64,000 nt of DNA from CBDAUN01 sp965214615 (GTDB lineage: Bacteria; Pseudomonadota; Gammaproteobacteria; Arenicellales; JAJDZL01): NCBI GenBank assembly GCA_965214615.1, contig OZ243952.1, positions 1,178,001-1,242,000 on the forward strand, read 5' to 3'. The translations under genes and the position numbers were made by a program. Within the stretch, counting starts at the first letter, position 1. Each line of letters opens with the position of its first letter. This document shows, piece after piece, positions 17,362-25,081 of this stretch. A model generated the notes under the pieces. That model searched no databases and was not told the DNA's origin. It saw only the letters and a list, made by a program, of their open reading frames with translations.

Positions 17362-18069
17362 TTACTGCTCCGGTTCTGCCTGCATCCAGCCGGTGAATTG
17401 AATGACGCCTGTCATCAGTGTCACCAGCGCCTCGCTCAGTTCAGACTGCATCGCGCGCAGTCGGGAAAACAGCTCGCCGGCGTCGGAAAGCGGCGCATTG
17501 GCTTGAAGCACCGAGTCTTCGATGATGGCGCTCTTGATGCCCGGATGACCGATAAAGCACAGGCAATTGTCCATCGGCTGATACAGCACGGGAGTGCCGT
17601 CGGCGGTTTCGCAGATGATCTTTGCGTCGTCGGGCAAGCCTGGAAAGTCGCGCATGTACGTGACTGCTGGAAAGGTTTGCGGTACAAATCCGTTCAAAGG
17701 CTCGGCGTTAATTCGGTGTGCCGTGTCGATCCTGAAGCACAGTTCGGCGGTTGTGACCGGATGCCCGGCCGCGAGCGCGAGCAACTGGGTGCCGGTGCTG
17801 ATGGCAACCGTCGGAATTCCTGCCTCCAGGCTTGATCGTATGGCTTGAACTCTGGCATCGAGGAGCGGCAGCCGCGGTTCGCTTACAGTCCCCCAGGGCG
17901 CTGCGCCAAGCACGATCAGGCCGTCCTTGCGCAGTTCGATGTGCTTTTGCCAATCGCTGTCATGGGACGGGCGAATATAGCGAAACCTGATGTTGCGACC
18001 TTCGAGGTGGTCTTCGATCAATCCGAGGTGTTCGGCGTCGGTATTTTGCAGTACGGCGACTGTGCGCAT
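17362..18069 (-). CDS. class I glutamine amidotransferase-like protein lacking the catalytic cysteine
   Basis: GATase1-fold protein, 235 residues from the ATG at 18069, chosen because AGGAA lies 8 bases upstream. In-frame starts exist up to 18120. The family body is recognisable: DGLIVLGAAPWG, then the nucleophile-elbow region AISTGTQLLALAAGHPV (89-105), and GHPGIKS near the end. The elbow normally reads GxCxGxQ, but Ser91 stands where the catalytic Cys should be, so glutaminase activity is doubtful. Amidotransferase-like genes accompany some sHdr/lipoate loci. Its role may be non-enzymatic or use another nucleophile. Confidence 0.8.
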   Translation of the reverse strand: MRTVAVLQNTDAEHLGLIEDHLEGRNIRFRYIRPSHDSDWQKHIELRKDGLIVLGAAPWGTVSEPRLPLLDARVQAIRSSLEAGIPTVAISTGTQLLALAAGHPVTTAELCFRIDTAHRINAEPLNGFVPQTFPAVTYMRDFPGLPDDAKIICETADGTPVLYQPMDNCLCFIGHPGIKSAIIEDSVLQANAPLSDAGELFSRLRAMQSELSEALVTLMTGVIQFTGWMQAEPEQ

Positions 18070-18170
18070 TGAATGGTTCCTTGACATTGATTTGCCGCGC
18101 CGCGGTGTGTTGGCGTACAACCCGGGTGGCAGGCGCTTTGATCAGTTGTTCTGATCCGGTGCGAATGGAA

Positions 18171-18194
18171 TATATTAGCAGTTGTTAATATAAT
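18171..18194 (+). promoter_or_regulatory. operator-like palindrome 2 overlapping a perfect -10
   Basis: TATATTA (18171-18177) and TAATATA (18186-18192) are perfect inverted arms around 8 bases, nearly identical to the palindrome at 17215-17238. A perfect TATAAT (18189-18194) for the plus strand overlaps the right arm, 80 bases before the transporter start. A weak TGGAAT sits 17 bases upstream of it. Binding here would occlude that promoter, as expected for a repressor. The site lies between two divergent genes and could control both. Confidence 0.75.
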
Positions 18195-18273
18195 CAAATT
18201 TTTCATCCGCCTGGTCGGCGCCGGCGAACGATGCCGCGACCGGGCACTGCATAATTCATTTGCAAATTTAATC

Positions 18274-19482
18274 ATGAATGAAATTATCGGGCTGCCTGTG
18301 CTGGCGGGCTTCTTCATCATTGCGCTTGTGCTCGGCGCAGTAATCAGCCGTACCAACTTTTGCACCATGGGAGCGGTTTCAGACTGGGTTAATATTGGCG
18401 ATCTCGGTCGATTGGGTGCCTGGTTTCTGGCAATCGCTGTGGCCATGATATCGCTCGCAGTTCTTGAACTTGGCTCGCTGATCTCAGTTGATGCAAGCCG
18501 TCCTCCCTATCGCTCGGCAATGTTTGCCTGGCCGCGCTACGTTCTGGGCGGGCTGATGTTCGGCGTAGGCATGACGCTGAGCGGCGGCTGTGTCAGCCGC
18601 AATCTGGTGCGTTTTGGAGCAGGAAATCTGAAGTCCTTGGTGACGCTGGCGATCGCGGGTGTCTTTGCCTACCTGATGACCAAGACGGCGTTTTATGAAA
18701 TCGGGTTCTACAACTGGATGCAGCCGCTTGCAATCGATCTGAGCGCTGCCGGCATTGCCACGCAGGATCTCGGAGCAATATTGTCGGCTGTCGTTCCGGC
18801 TTTGGACTCGGGGGTGCTGCGTTTGGCGGTCGCCATTGTCCTGACAGTGCTGACTGTTGTCTTTGTGATGCGAACCCGCGGCGTTAGCGGAAACGGAGCG
18901 AATATTGCAAGTGGCGTCATCATCGGCGCGGCGGTATCGGCTGGCTGGTACCTGACTTCCGGTTCGATCGGCGAAGCATGGCTGGAAGCGGCCGAGTGGG
19001 CGGATTCGCCGCCGGTCGGCGTCGGCGCGCAGTCGTTCACGTTTGTCAATCCGCTCGGTGAGATACTGACCCTGGCGGCAGATCCGGGGAATGCCGGAAT
19101 TCTTATAACAGCAGGAGTGATGGCTGCCATCGGCCTGGTTGTTGGATCATTCGCCGATGCGGCGGTCTCGCGGCAGCTGCATTTTTCGTGGTTCGTTTCC
19201 AGACAGGACTTTATCGCCAACGCGGTTGGCGGGATGCTGATGGGAACCGGCGGCGTTCTGGCTCTGGGCTGCACCGTAGGCCAGGGCGTGAGCGGCATTG
19301 CGACGCTGGCGCTTGGATCATTCGTTACTCTGATTTTTATTATTTTCGGCTGTGCAACGACGCTGAAGGTTCAGTTCTACAAAATGGTTTACGACGATGC
19401 AAGCTGGCTGGATGCACTGTTCAGCGGCTGGGTCGACATGAAACTGCTTCCTGGCTCGATGCGAAAGCTGGAATCCGTGTGA
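18274..19482 (+). CDS. soxT: YeeE/YedE family sulfur compound transporter (SoxT-like)
   Basis: Inner-membrane protein with about ten hydrophobic segments, 402 residues, in the size range of full-length YeeE/YedE proteins. It has the family cysteine motifs: NFCTMGA (near residue 30), GGCVSRNLVRFG (near 108) and GCTVGQGVSG (near 331). YeeE moves thiosulfate in other bacteria. SoxT-type members next to sHdr genes are thought to import sulfur compounds into the cytoplasm or to work in sulfur signalling. The first gene of the plus-strand half, it starts 80 bases after operator 2. The ribosome site is weak. Confidence 0.88.
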   Translation: MNEIIGLPVLAGFFIIALVLGAVISRTNFCTMGAVSDWVNIGDLGRLGAWFLAIAVAMISLAVLELGSLISVDASRPPYRSAMFAWPRYVLGGLMFGVGMTLSGGCVSRNLVRFGAGNLKSLVTLAIAGVFAYLMTKTAFYEIGFYNWMQPLAIDLSAAGIATQDLGAILSAVVPALDSGVLRLAVAIVLTVLTVVFVMRTRGVSGNGANIASGVIIGAAVSAGWYLTSGSIGEAWLEAAEWADSPPVGVGAQSFTFVNPLGEILTLAADPGNAGILITAGVMAAIGLVVGSFADAAVSRQLHFSWFVSRQDFIANAVGGMLMGTGGVLALGCTVGQGVSGIATLALGSFVTLIFIIFGCATTLKVQFYKMVYDDASWLDALFSGWVDMKLLPGSMRKLESV

Positions 19483-19502
19483 TTGACAAAAAGGGGATTG
19501 CT

Positions 19503-19946
19503 GTGAAAGATTTTGATGCGTGGCTGCCTGTGGACCGCAAGTATGACGATGCGACCTACATGTGGGCCAAGCGCGATGCAGGTAGTGGAAATATTCTAAT
19601 CGGCGCAGGCCGTCCGACTCTCAACTCATTGGGCGATCTGGCGTATCTGTCGCTGGCCGAGCCTGGCAGGCAGGTGCAGCGCGGACAATCTGCGGGATCC
19701 ATGGAAGCGGCCAAGATGACCGGCGAGATCATCACTCCGGTCAGCGGCGAGGTGGTGGCCCGCAACGAGAGCGTGCTGAAAAATCCGCGCATCCTGAACG
19801 AGGATCCCTATGAAGCCGGATGGCTTCTTGCAATCTCGCCGCAATCGTGGAGCGAGGAGAGTGCGCAGTTGTGCGAATCCTCGATTTTGCACGAGAGTCT
19901 GCCGCAAGAGTTGCGCGCACCCTCGCAAGGCGCGCCAGCCCCCTAA
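19503..19946 (+). CDS. lbpA2: second lipoate-binding protein, GcvH-like
   Basis: GcvH-type lipoyl carrier of 147 residues. The GTG at 19503 has AAGGGG six bases upstream. Longer in-frame readings would run back into the transporter gene. The lipoyl hairpin reads QSAGSMEAAKMTGEIITPV with the predicted modified Lys71, then VSGEVVARNES and NEDPYEAGWLL, the conserved H-protein end. It shares only the fold motifs with the LbpA at 10096-10551, so the two copies are diverged rather than a recent duplication. It directly precedes a lipoate ligase gene, which probably modifies it. Confidence 0.87.
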   Translation: MKDFDAWLPVDRKYDDATYMWAKRDAGSGNILIGAGRPTLNSLGDLAYLSLAEPGRQVQRGQSAGSMEAAKMTGEIITPVSGEVVARNESVLKNPRILNEDPYEAGWLLAISPQSWSEESAQLCESSILHESLPQELRAPSQGAPAP

Positions 19947-19952
19947 AGCGCG

Positions 19953-21038
19953 ATGTGGCGACGTGTTCGCGATTACGCGGTGAGCCATTCGCACGGGCTT
20001 GCTGTCGATGACGCATTGACGCGCATCGCCGATTCGAACACCCGGCCTGTGCTTCGGCTTTACACCTATGGCCAGTGCGTTCTGCTGGGAAGGTTTCAGC
20101 ACCTCGATGACGAAGTGCACGTCGATGATTGCAGGAGGCTGGGCGTCGCGATTAATCGCAGGCCGACTGGTGGAGGATCGATCGTCATGGGCCCGCAGCA
20201 GCTGGGTGTCGCGCTGATTGCTCCGCCAGGAACCTTCGATGTCCATAGTACATCGACCGACTTCATACGCCGGTATTCGTCGGGTGTTGTGCTGGGATTG
20301 CAGCGTTTCGGCATTCGTGCGCAGTTTCAAGGCAAGAACGACCTGCTGGTCTCGGGGCGAAAGATCGCCGGACTCGGATCCTATCAGGCGGCATCCGGAG
20401 CAAGATTGTTTCATGCCTCGATTCTTGTCGATCTTGATATTGACTTCATGCTGACAGTGCTGAAAACGCCATTGGAGAAGATGCAGGACAAGGGCATTGC
20501 GTCGATCGCGAGCAGGATTGCAACTGTGCGCCAGTCCGGCGGCGAACACATCGCGGTCAGCGAAGTCGCCGATGCGGTTGCAGCAGGATACGCAGAGAAA
20601 TTTGCAACTGATTTTCGGGACTCCAGGTTGTCGGCGCAGGAGGCCGATCTGGCTTTCCAGCTGCAAACCGAACAGTACGATACGCACCAGTGGGTCAGCC
20701 GGCTTGAGACGGACGTCAGGGATGCGGTTGGTCATTTCCGGAAAAATACCGAATCAGGACTGCTCGATGTTCGCGCCATTGTCGCAGGCGCAACCGTAAA
20801 GTCGGTGCGGCTGCACGGGGATTTTTTCACCTCGGACCGCGCGGTGCTTGATTTGGAAAGCTCCCTTCGGTGGCATGCCTCGGCGCCCGAGGTTCTTGCC
20901 GACACGGTCGAACGCTCAATGGCCCGTCATTCCAAGTCGTGGAACGGCATGCGCTGCCAGGACGTAACCGATGCAATATCGAGCGCCGTCAAGGCGGCCG
21001 GTGCACCAAGGCCGCACGCCTGCTTCGCCCGAGTCTGA
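19953..21038 (+). CDS. lipoate:protein ligase of the sHdr-linked type, sLpl(AB)
   Basis: Attaches lipoate or octanoate to LbpA. The 361-residue protein has the ligase signature RRPTGGG (69-75), the segment KNDLLVSGRKIAG with catalytic Lys137, and HASILVDLD. About 120 C-terminal residues form the LplB-like accessory domain, so both parts are in one chain. It starts 6 bases after the lbpA2 stop and ends 4 bases before the next gene. A dedicated ligase beside two LipS genes is the recently described sHdr lipoate assembly pathway, distinct from LipA/LipB. Confidence 0.88.
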   Translation: MWRRVRDYAVSHSHGLAVDDALTRIADSNTRPVLRLYTYGQCVLLGRFQHLDDEVHVDDCRRLGVAINRRPTGGGSIVMGPQQLGVALIAPPGTFDVHSTSTDFIRRYSSGVVLGLQRFGIRAQFQGKNDLLVSGRKIAGLGSYQAASGARLFHASILVDLDIDFMLTVLKTPLEKMQDKGIASIASRIATVRQSGGEHIAVSEVADAVAAGYAEKFATDFRDSRLSAQEADLAFQLQTEQYDTHQWVSRLETDVRDAVGHFRKNTESGLLDVRAIVAGATVKSVRLHGDFFTSDRAVLDLESSLRWHASAPEVLADTVERSMARHSKSWNGMRCQDVTDAISSAVKAAGAPRPHACFARV

Positions 21039-21042
21039 TCGA

Positions 21043-22023
21043 ATGTCAGTATCGGTGCAATTTTCGCAGCCGGCTGTGCGCCAGTTCGTCGCCGACGACG
21101 CGTGCATGGCGATCAGGCGGACTAATTTTAGCGATCAGATCGCATTTCACGCTCCCGGACTCAAGCGTTACATGACGAGCGAATATGAAGCGCATGATGC
21201 GCAGGAGTTTGTTGCAATCAGCATCACCGGTGAAGCCTGCGCGTTGAATTGCGAGCATTGCAAGACCGGAGTGTTGCGCGGCATGCGCGATCTGGGCCGA
21301 AGCGGCCGGTCCTTGTATGATCTTTGTTCGCAATTGCATGACGCAGGCGCGCGCGGCGTGCTGATTTCCGGCGGCAGCGACCGGCGAGGGCGCGTTCCGC
21401 TCCTTAAGCACATGAATGACCTGATCCGAGTGCGCCGCGAACTGGGAATGACGATTCGCGTGCATCCCGGACTTCCTGACGAAGACACCTGCGCGGGGCT
21501 GGCGCAGGCGGACATCGACGGTGCGATGATCGATGTGATCGGTCACGATGATACGATTCGCGACGTCTACCATTTGAACACCCGGGTCGATGAATACGAG
21601 GCAGTGCTTGAGCGGTTGCAGCGTCATGGCGTGCCGTGTGTGCCTCATATTGTCATGGGACTTCATTACGGCAAGATGCTTGGAGAGGCGCACGCACTGG
21701 AAATGATTTCAAGATACGAATTGAAACTGCTGGTCCTGGTGATTCTGATGCCGCTTTCCGGTACTCCGATGGCCCATGTTGCGCCGCCGTCAATCGATGA
21801 AATCGGAGAGTTTTTCGCCCTGGCCCGCCAAAGCATTGCGCACAAGCCGCTGATGCTCGGCTGCGCCAGACCGCTTGGGGCCATGAAAGTCGATATCGAC
21901 CGCATGGCCATCGATTCAGGATTCAACGGCATCGCATATCCGGCGGACGGCATTGTGAGCTATGCGCGTTCGAAAGGGCTGCGGCCGCATTTCATCAATG
22001 CATGCTGCGGCGTAAACTATTGA
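21043..22023 (+). CDS. radical SAM lipoyl synthase-like protein (LipS1/LipS2 family), first of pair
   Basis: Radical SAM enzyme, 326 residues from the ATG at 21043. An in-frame ATG at 20971 would overlap the ligase by 68 bases. The SAM-cluster motif is CALNCEHC (C66, C70, C73), later parts read GVLISGGSDRRG and IVMGLHYG, and the chain ends with CCGVNY. In the LipS1/LipS2 pathway two such proteins each insert one sulfur into the octanoyl chain. Which of the two this is cannot be settled here. The C-terminal cysteines could bind the sacrificial sulfur-donor cluster. Confidence 0.82.
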   Translation: MSVSVQFSQPAVRQFVADDACMAIRRTNFSDQIAFHAPGLKRYMTSEYEAHDAQEFVAISITGEACALNCEHCKTGVLRGMRDLGRSGRSLYDLCSQLHDAGARGVLISGGSDRRGRVPLLKHMNDLIRVRRELGMTIRVHPGLPDEDTCAGLAQADIDGAMIDVIGHDDTIRDVYHLNTRVDEYEAVLERLQRHGVPCVPHIVMGLHYGKMLGEAHALEMISRYELKLLVLVILMPLSGTPMAHVAPPSIDEIGEFFALARQSIAHKPLMLGCARPLGAMKVDIDRMAIDSGFNGIAYPADGIVSYARSKGLRPHFINACCGVNY

Positions 22024-22048
22024 AGTTAAATTAGTATAGAGGATACAT

Positions 22049-23170
22049 ATGGCAACGACAGGCATCGCAGTCAAGGACCAGGCGGAACAATTCCAAATCA
22101 GCCCGGACTACGTTCGCATTAGTGCGGCCGCAGCCATGGAGCTTGGTTTGAAGCCTGGCCGAATCAATCGCTGCAATTGCGGCTGCATCAATTTGCTGCA
22201 GAACTACCCTCAGGGATGCGCGGCAAACTGCTCGTATTGCGGACTGGCCCGCGAACGTCCCGGCATGGCTGAAGACAACAGCTTTATCCGTGTCGATTGG
22301 CCGCTGTTCGAGACCGACCGGGTTGCACAGAAAATCGGCGAGAAGGAGGCGGAATCGACTGTCGGCCGGGTTTGCATTGCACAGGTCCAGGACCACCGCG
22401 CGGTCGCCGACCTGATCGACATGTCAGAGCGTGTGCGCCGAGAGGCCGCCAAAGTTCCGATTTCGGCCTTGGTCACTGCGACGCTGCTGTCGACCGAGGA
22501 TCTCTATGACATTAGGGAAACCGGCGTCGATATCATCGGCGTGGGCCTGGATGCAGCGTCGGAGGATGTATTTCTAAGGACCCGCGGCAAGCTCGCCCGC
22601 AGTCCGCATCGGTGGGACCACCATTGGCACATTGTGCGCGAAGCGCGACGAATCTACGGCCCCATGAACGTCAATTGCCATATTGTCGTCGGCCTCGGAG
22701 AGACCGACGAGGAATTGGTTGAATTGTTCCATATGCTTCACTCAGAGCAGATTGCAGGGTATTTGTTTTCGTTCAACCCCGAACCGGGTACGGCAATGCA
22801 GGATGTTGAACGAGCTCCGATTGAGCGATGGCGCCGCATCCAGTATGTGAAATTTCTGATCGAAAATCACGCGCTGCAGCGTGAAGCGGTCTCGTTTGAC
22901 GAAAATGGCGCTCTTTTGCGGCTTGACCCGCCAGCGGATGCTGCCAAGCTGGCGTTCGAGGGCGGTCATGCCTTTATGACGAACGGATGTCCCGACCGCA
23001 ATGGCGTCATGGCCTGCAATCGGCCCTACGGGTCCTACAGGCCGGGCGAGGAGTACCGGGACTATCCGTTTGTACCGACAGTTCAAGATCGCGCTGACAT
23101 TGCACGGCAGGCCAAGTTCGAGCAGATATGGGATGACGCGAGCGAAACGCTGAACCTCGGCAGCCATTAG
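22049..23170 (+). CDS. radical SAM lipoyl synthase-like protein (LipS1/LipS2 family), second of pair
   Basis: Biotin-synthase-like radical SAM protein, 373 residues. The SAM cluster motif is CAANCSYC (C57, C61, C64). Just before it is CNCGC (C42, C44, C46), and TNGCPDRNG with a cysteine lies near the C-terminus. These could hold the auxiliary cluster that donates sulfur. GVDIIGVGLDAASEDVF and IVVGLGETDEE are typical barrel strands. It starts 25 bases after the preceding gene with GAGGA near the ATG. With the preceding gene it forms the pair needed for two sulfur insertions. Confidence 0.84.
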   Translation: MATTGIAVKDQAEQFQISPDYVRISAAAAMELGLKPGRINRCNCGCINLLQNYPQGCAANCSYCGLARERPGMAEDNSFIRVDWPLFETDRVAQKIGEKEAESTVGRVCIAQVQDHRAVADLIDMSERVRREAAKVPISALVTATLLSTEDLYDIRETGVDIIGVGLDAASEDVFLRTRGKLARSPHRWDHHWHIVREARRIYGPMNVNCHIVVGLGETDEELVELFHMLHSEQIAGYLFSFNPEPGTAMQDVERAPIERWRRIQYVKFLIENHALQREAVSFDENGALLRLDPPADAAKLAFEGGHAFMTNGCPDRNGVMACNRPYGSYRPGEEYRDYPFVPTVQDRADIARQAKFEQIWDDASETLNLGSH

Positions 23171-23175
23171 CCTAG

Positions 23176-24168
23176 ATGCCGCCGATTCGTGTCATCAATC
23201 TGAATAGCGCGCACTATCGGCAAACGCAGTCGCTGTATCACGCAATCGCATCGCGAATGAATGAGGCGTCGCAGGACACAATAATCCTGTGCGTGCCTGA
23301 CCGAAAGTATGTGTGCATCGGCCTGCATCAGAGATTATCCGAAGCACTCGACCGCAGCGCTTGCAATTCTTTGGGATTGCCGGTGATGCGAAGGCGGGTG
23401 GGCGGCGGTACCACTTATCTTGATGAAGCGCAGCTGTTCTATCAATGCGTCTTCCATCACTCGCGGGTCCCGGCAATGCCTGCGCAGGTCTACTCGACAC
23501 TGCTCGCCGCACCTATAGCGGCATTGCGTGCAATCGGCTTGAGTGCAGAACTGCGCTATGGCAACGAAATTGAAATCCAAGGCAGGCGCATCGCCGGAGT
23601 AGGCGGAGGCCGCATCGGCGAGGCCAGCGTAGTAGTTGGCAACTATCTGAAGGACTTTAATTTTGACTGGATGCGAGAAATCATTTCAGCGCCGAACGAG
23701 TGTTTCAGGAAAGTGGCCGGACAGGCCATGGAGCAATGCATTACAACGCTCAAGCGCGAAGCTCGAGACGAATTCTGGGATGTGCTGCCAGGAATGCTGA
23801 TTCGGGAGTTTTCCAAGTCCTTGAACCGATCCATGATATTGGGTGAACCGACAGATGATGAATTGACACGATCGGAAATTCAGGCGCAGGAATTGGCTTC
23901 CGAAGAGTTTTTGAATCGAAACAACGAACGTCCCGAATCAAGCACGCGGCGCTTCAAGGTTTCTGGCTCCACATCAATCTATCAAACCAGAGCGGTCGAT
24001 GACGGCATGCCGTGCGATGCGATCGTTCGTGTCAGGGATGGAGTCATTGAACAGGCAGCAATTGCAAAGTTGCTGCCCGCCAATAAGGCCAAAGCAACCG
24101 GTATCGCTGAGCCATTGCCTGATTATTCGTCTAGTCTTGCTGTAGGTTCGCGATGGAAAGCCTGTTAG
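23176..24168 (+). CDS. lipoate ligase-like protein without the catalytic lysine
   Basis: Second biotin/lipoate ligase fold protein, 330 residues, only 5 bases after the LipS gene. The glycine loop MRRRVGGGTTY (71-81) is kept. The catalytic segment reads YGNEIEIQGRRIAG, with Arg138 where lipoate ligases have Lys, and KND is replaced by GNE. The rest is poorly conserved, with a long polar C-terminal region. It probably does not ligate in the standard way. It may be an octanoyl/lipoyl transferase, a binding partner or a regulator. Confidence 0.75.
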   Translation: MPPIRVINLNSAHYRQTQSLYHAIASRMNEASQDTIILCVPDRKYVCIGLHQRLSEALDRSACNSLGLPVMRRRVGGGTTYLDEAQLFYQCVFHHSRVPAMPAQVYSTLLAAPIAALRAIGLSAELRYGNEIEIQGRRIAGVGGGRIGEASVVVGNYLKDFNFDWMREIISAPNECFRKVAGQAMEQCITTLKREARDEFWDVLPGMLIREFSKSLNRSMILGEPTDDELTRSEIQAQELASEEFLNRNNERPESSTRRFKVSGSTSIYQTRAVDDGMPCDAIVRVRDGVIEQAAIAKLLPANKAKATGIAEPLPDYSSSLAVGSRWKAC

Positions 24169-24288
24169 AATCCGCAGATTCATGGGAGCCGCATTGACGA
24201 ACTTGATTTGTTTGCGGGTATGGCATTACTTTGAATTTTGCAGACAGTGCGCTGTCTATTCAGAGACCTTTACGGTTTGGAGATCGTT

Positions 24289-24720
24289 ATGAAGTTCTTT
24301 CCCGGATTTTCTTTGCTGCTGGTTGCCTCTGCGGTGCTTGCTGGCCATGAAATGGATGACCGCGACATCCGAAATGGAAGCCATTTGTATCAGGAACATT
24401 GCGCATCGTGCCATGGAGTTCAGTTAGAAGGACAGCCCAACTGGCAGCAGCCGGGCGACGACGGATTGCTTCCGGCTCCTCCCCATGATGAAACCGGACA
24501 TACCTGGCACCACGACAATCAGTTGCTTTTCAACTATACCAAGCTCGGTGGAACAGCACTTCTGGAGGCTAGGGGCGTGACCGGTTTCAAAAGCGGCATG
24601 CCAGGATTTACCGAGCTTGTCGACGACGATGGGATCTGGGATATTCTTGCCTACATTCGATCCACTTGGCCCGATGAGGTCAAGACAATTCAAGCTGAGA
24701 TCAACAAGCCGCATCAGTAA
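24289..24720 (+). CDS. periplasmic c-type cytochrome, monoheme
   Basis: Electron carrier exported by an N-terminal signal peptide (MKFFPGFSLLLVASAVLA). The 143-residue chain binds one heme through CASCH (C38, C41, H42), with Met104 in SGMPGF as the likely second ligand. The ATG at 24289 has GGAG six bases upstream. It lies 120 bases after the ligase-like gene on the same strand, so it may be the last gene of the lipoate unit or stand alone. Its partner in the electron chain is not visible. Confidence 0.85.
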   Translation: MKFFPGFSLLLVASAVLAGHEMDDRDIRNGSHLYQEHCASCHGVQLEGQPNWQQPGDDGLLPAPPHDETGHTWHHDNQLLFNYTKLGGTALLEARGVTGFKSGMPGFTELVDDDGIWDILAYIRSTWPDEVKTIQAEINKPHQ

Positions 24721-25081
24721 GCTGCCATTCGCGAAAAGGGGATGACCGCCGCGGCAGACGTTTTCACACTGGCCAGATCTACTGCCGCGTTACCCGATTT
24801 CAGAATGGCTTTGGCGGTTATCGGCTGGAAGTGCATTTGCAACCGGCAAGCTTTACTTTTTGAGCGTCATCCCGATTTGCTGCCAATTGCGCGTACAAGC
24901 GTCCGTAGCAATCCCGCGTTACCCCTCAATCCGATAGTCTCGGCCTCGCCAATCGTTTCTGTTACATTTGCTGGCTGCGACTGAAAATTGAAATTCGAAT
25001 CGCCTCTATCCAGGATGCAGACAGCATCGCCATGTCGGGGTGTTGTACAATCGGTTCGACTCCATGCTACCGAACTTGCCC
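24721..25081. other. 361-base intergenic region, no supported gene
   Basis: A reading frame at 24742-24984 has no recognisable motifs and no clear ribosome site. CCGCGTTACCC occurs twice, at about 24785 and 24916, of unknown meaning. No RNA gene or hairpin with a T-run is seen. Confidence 0.4.
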
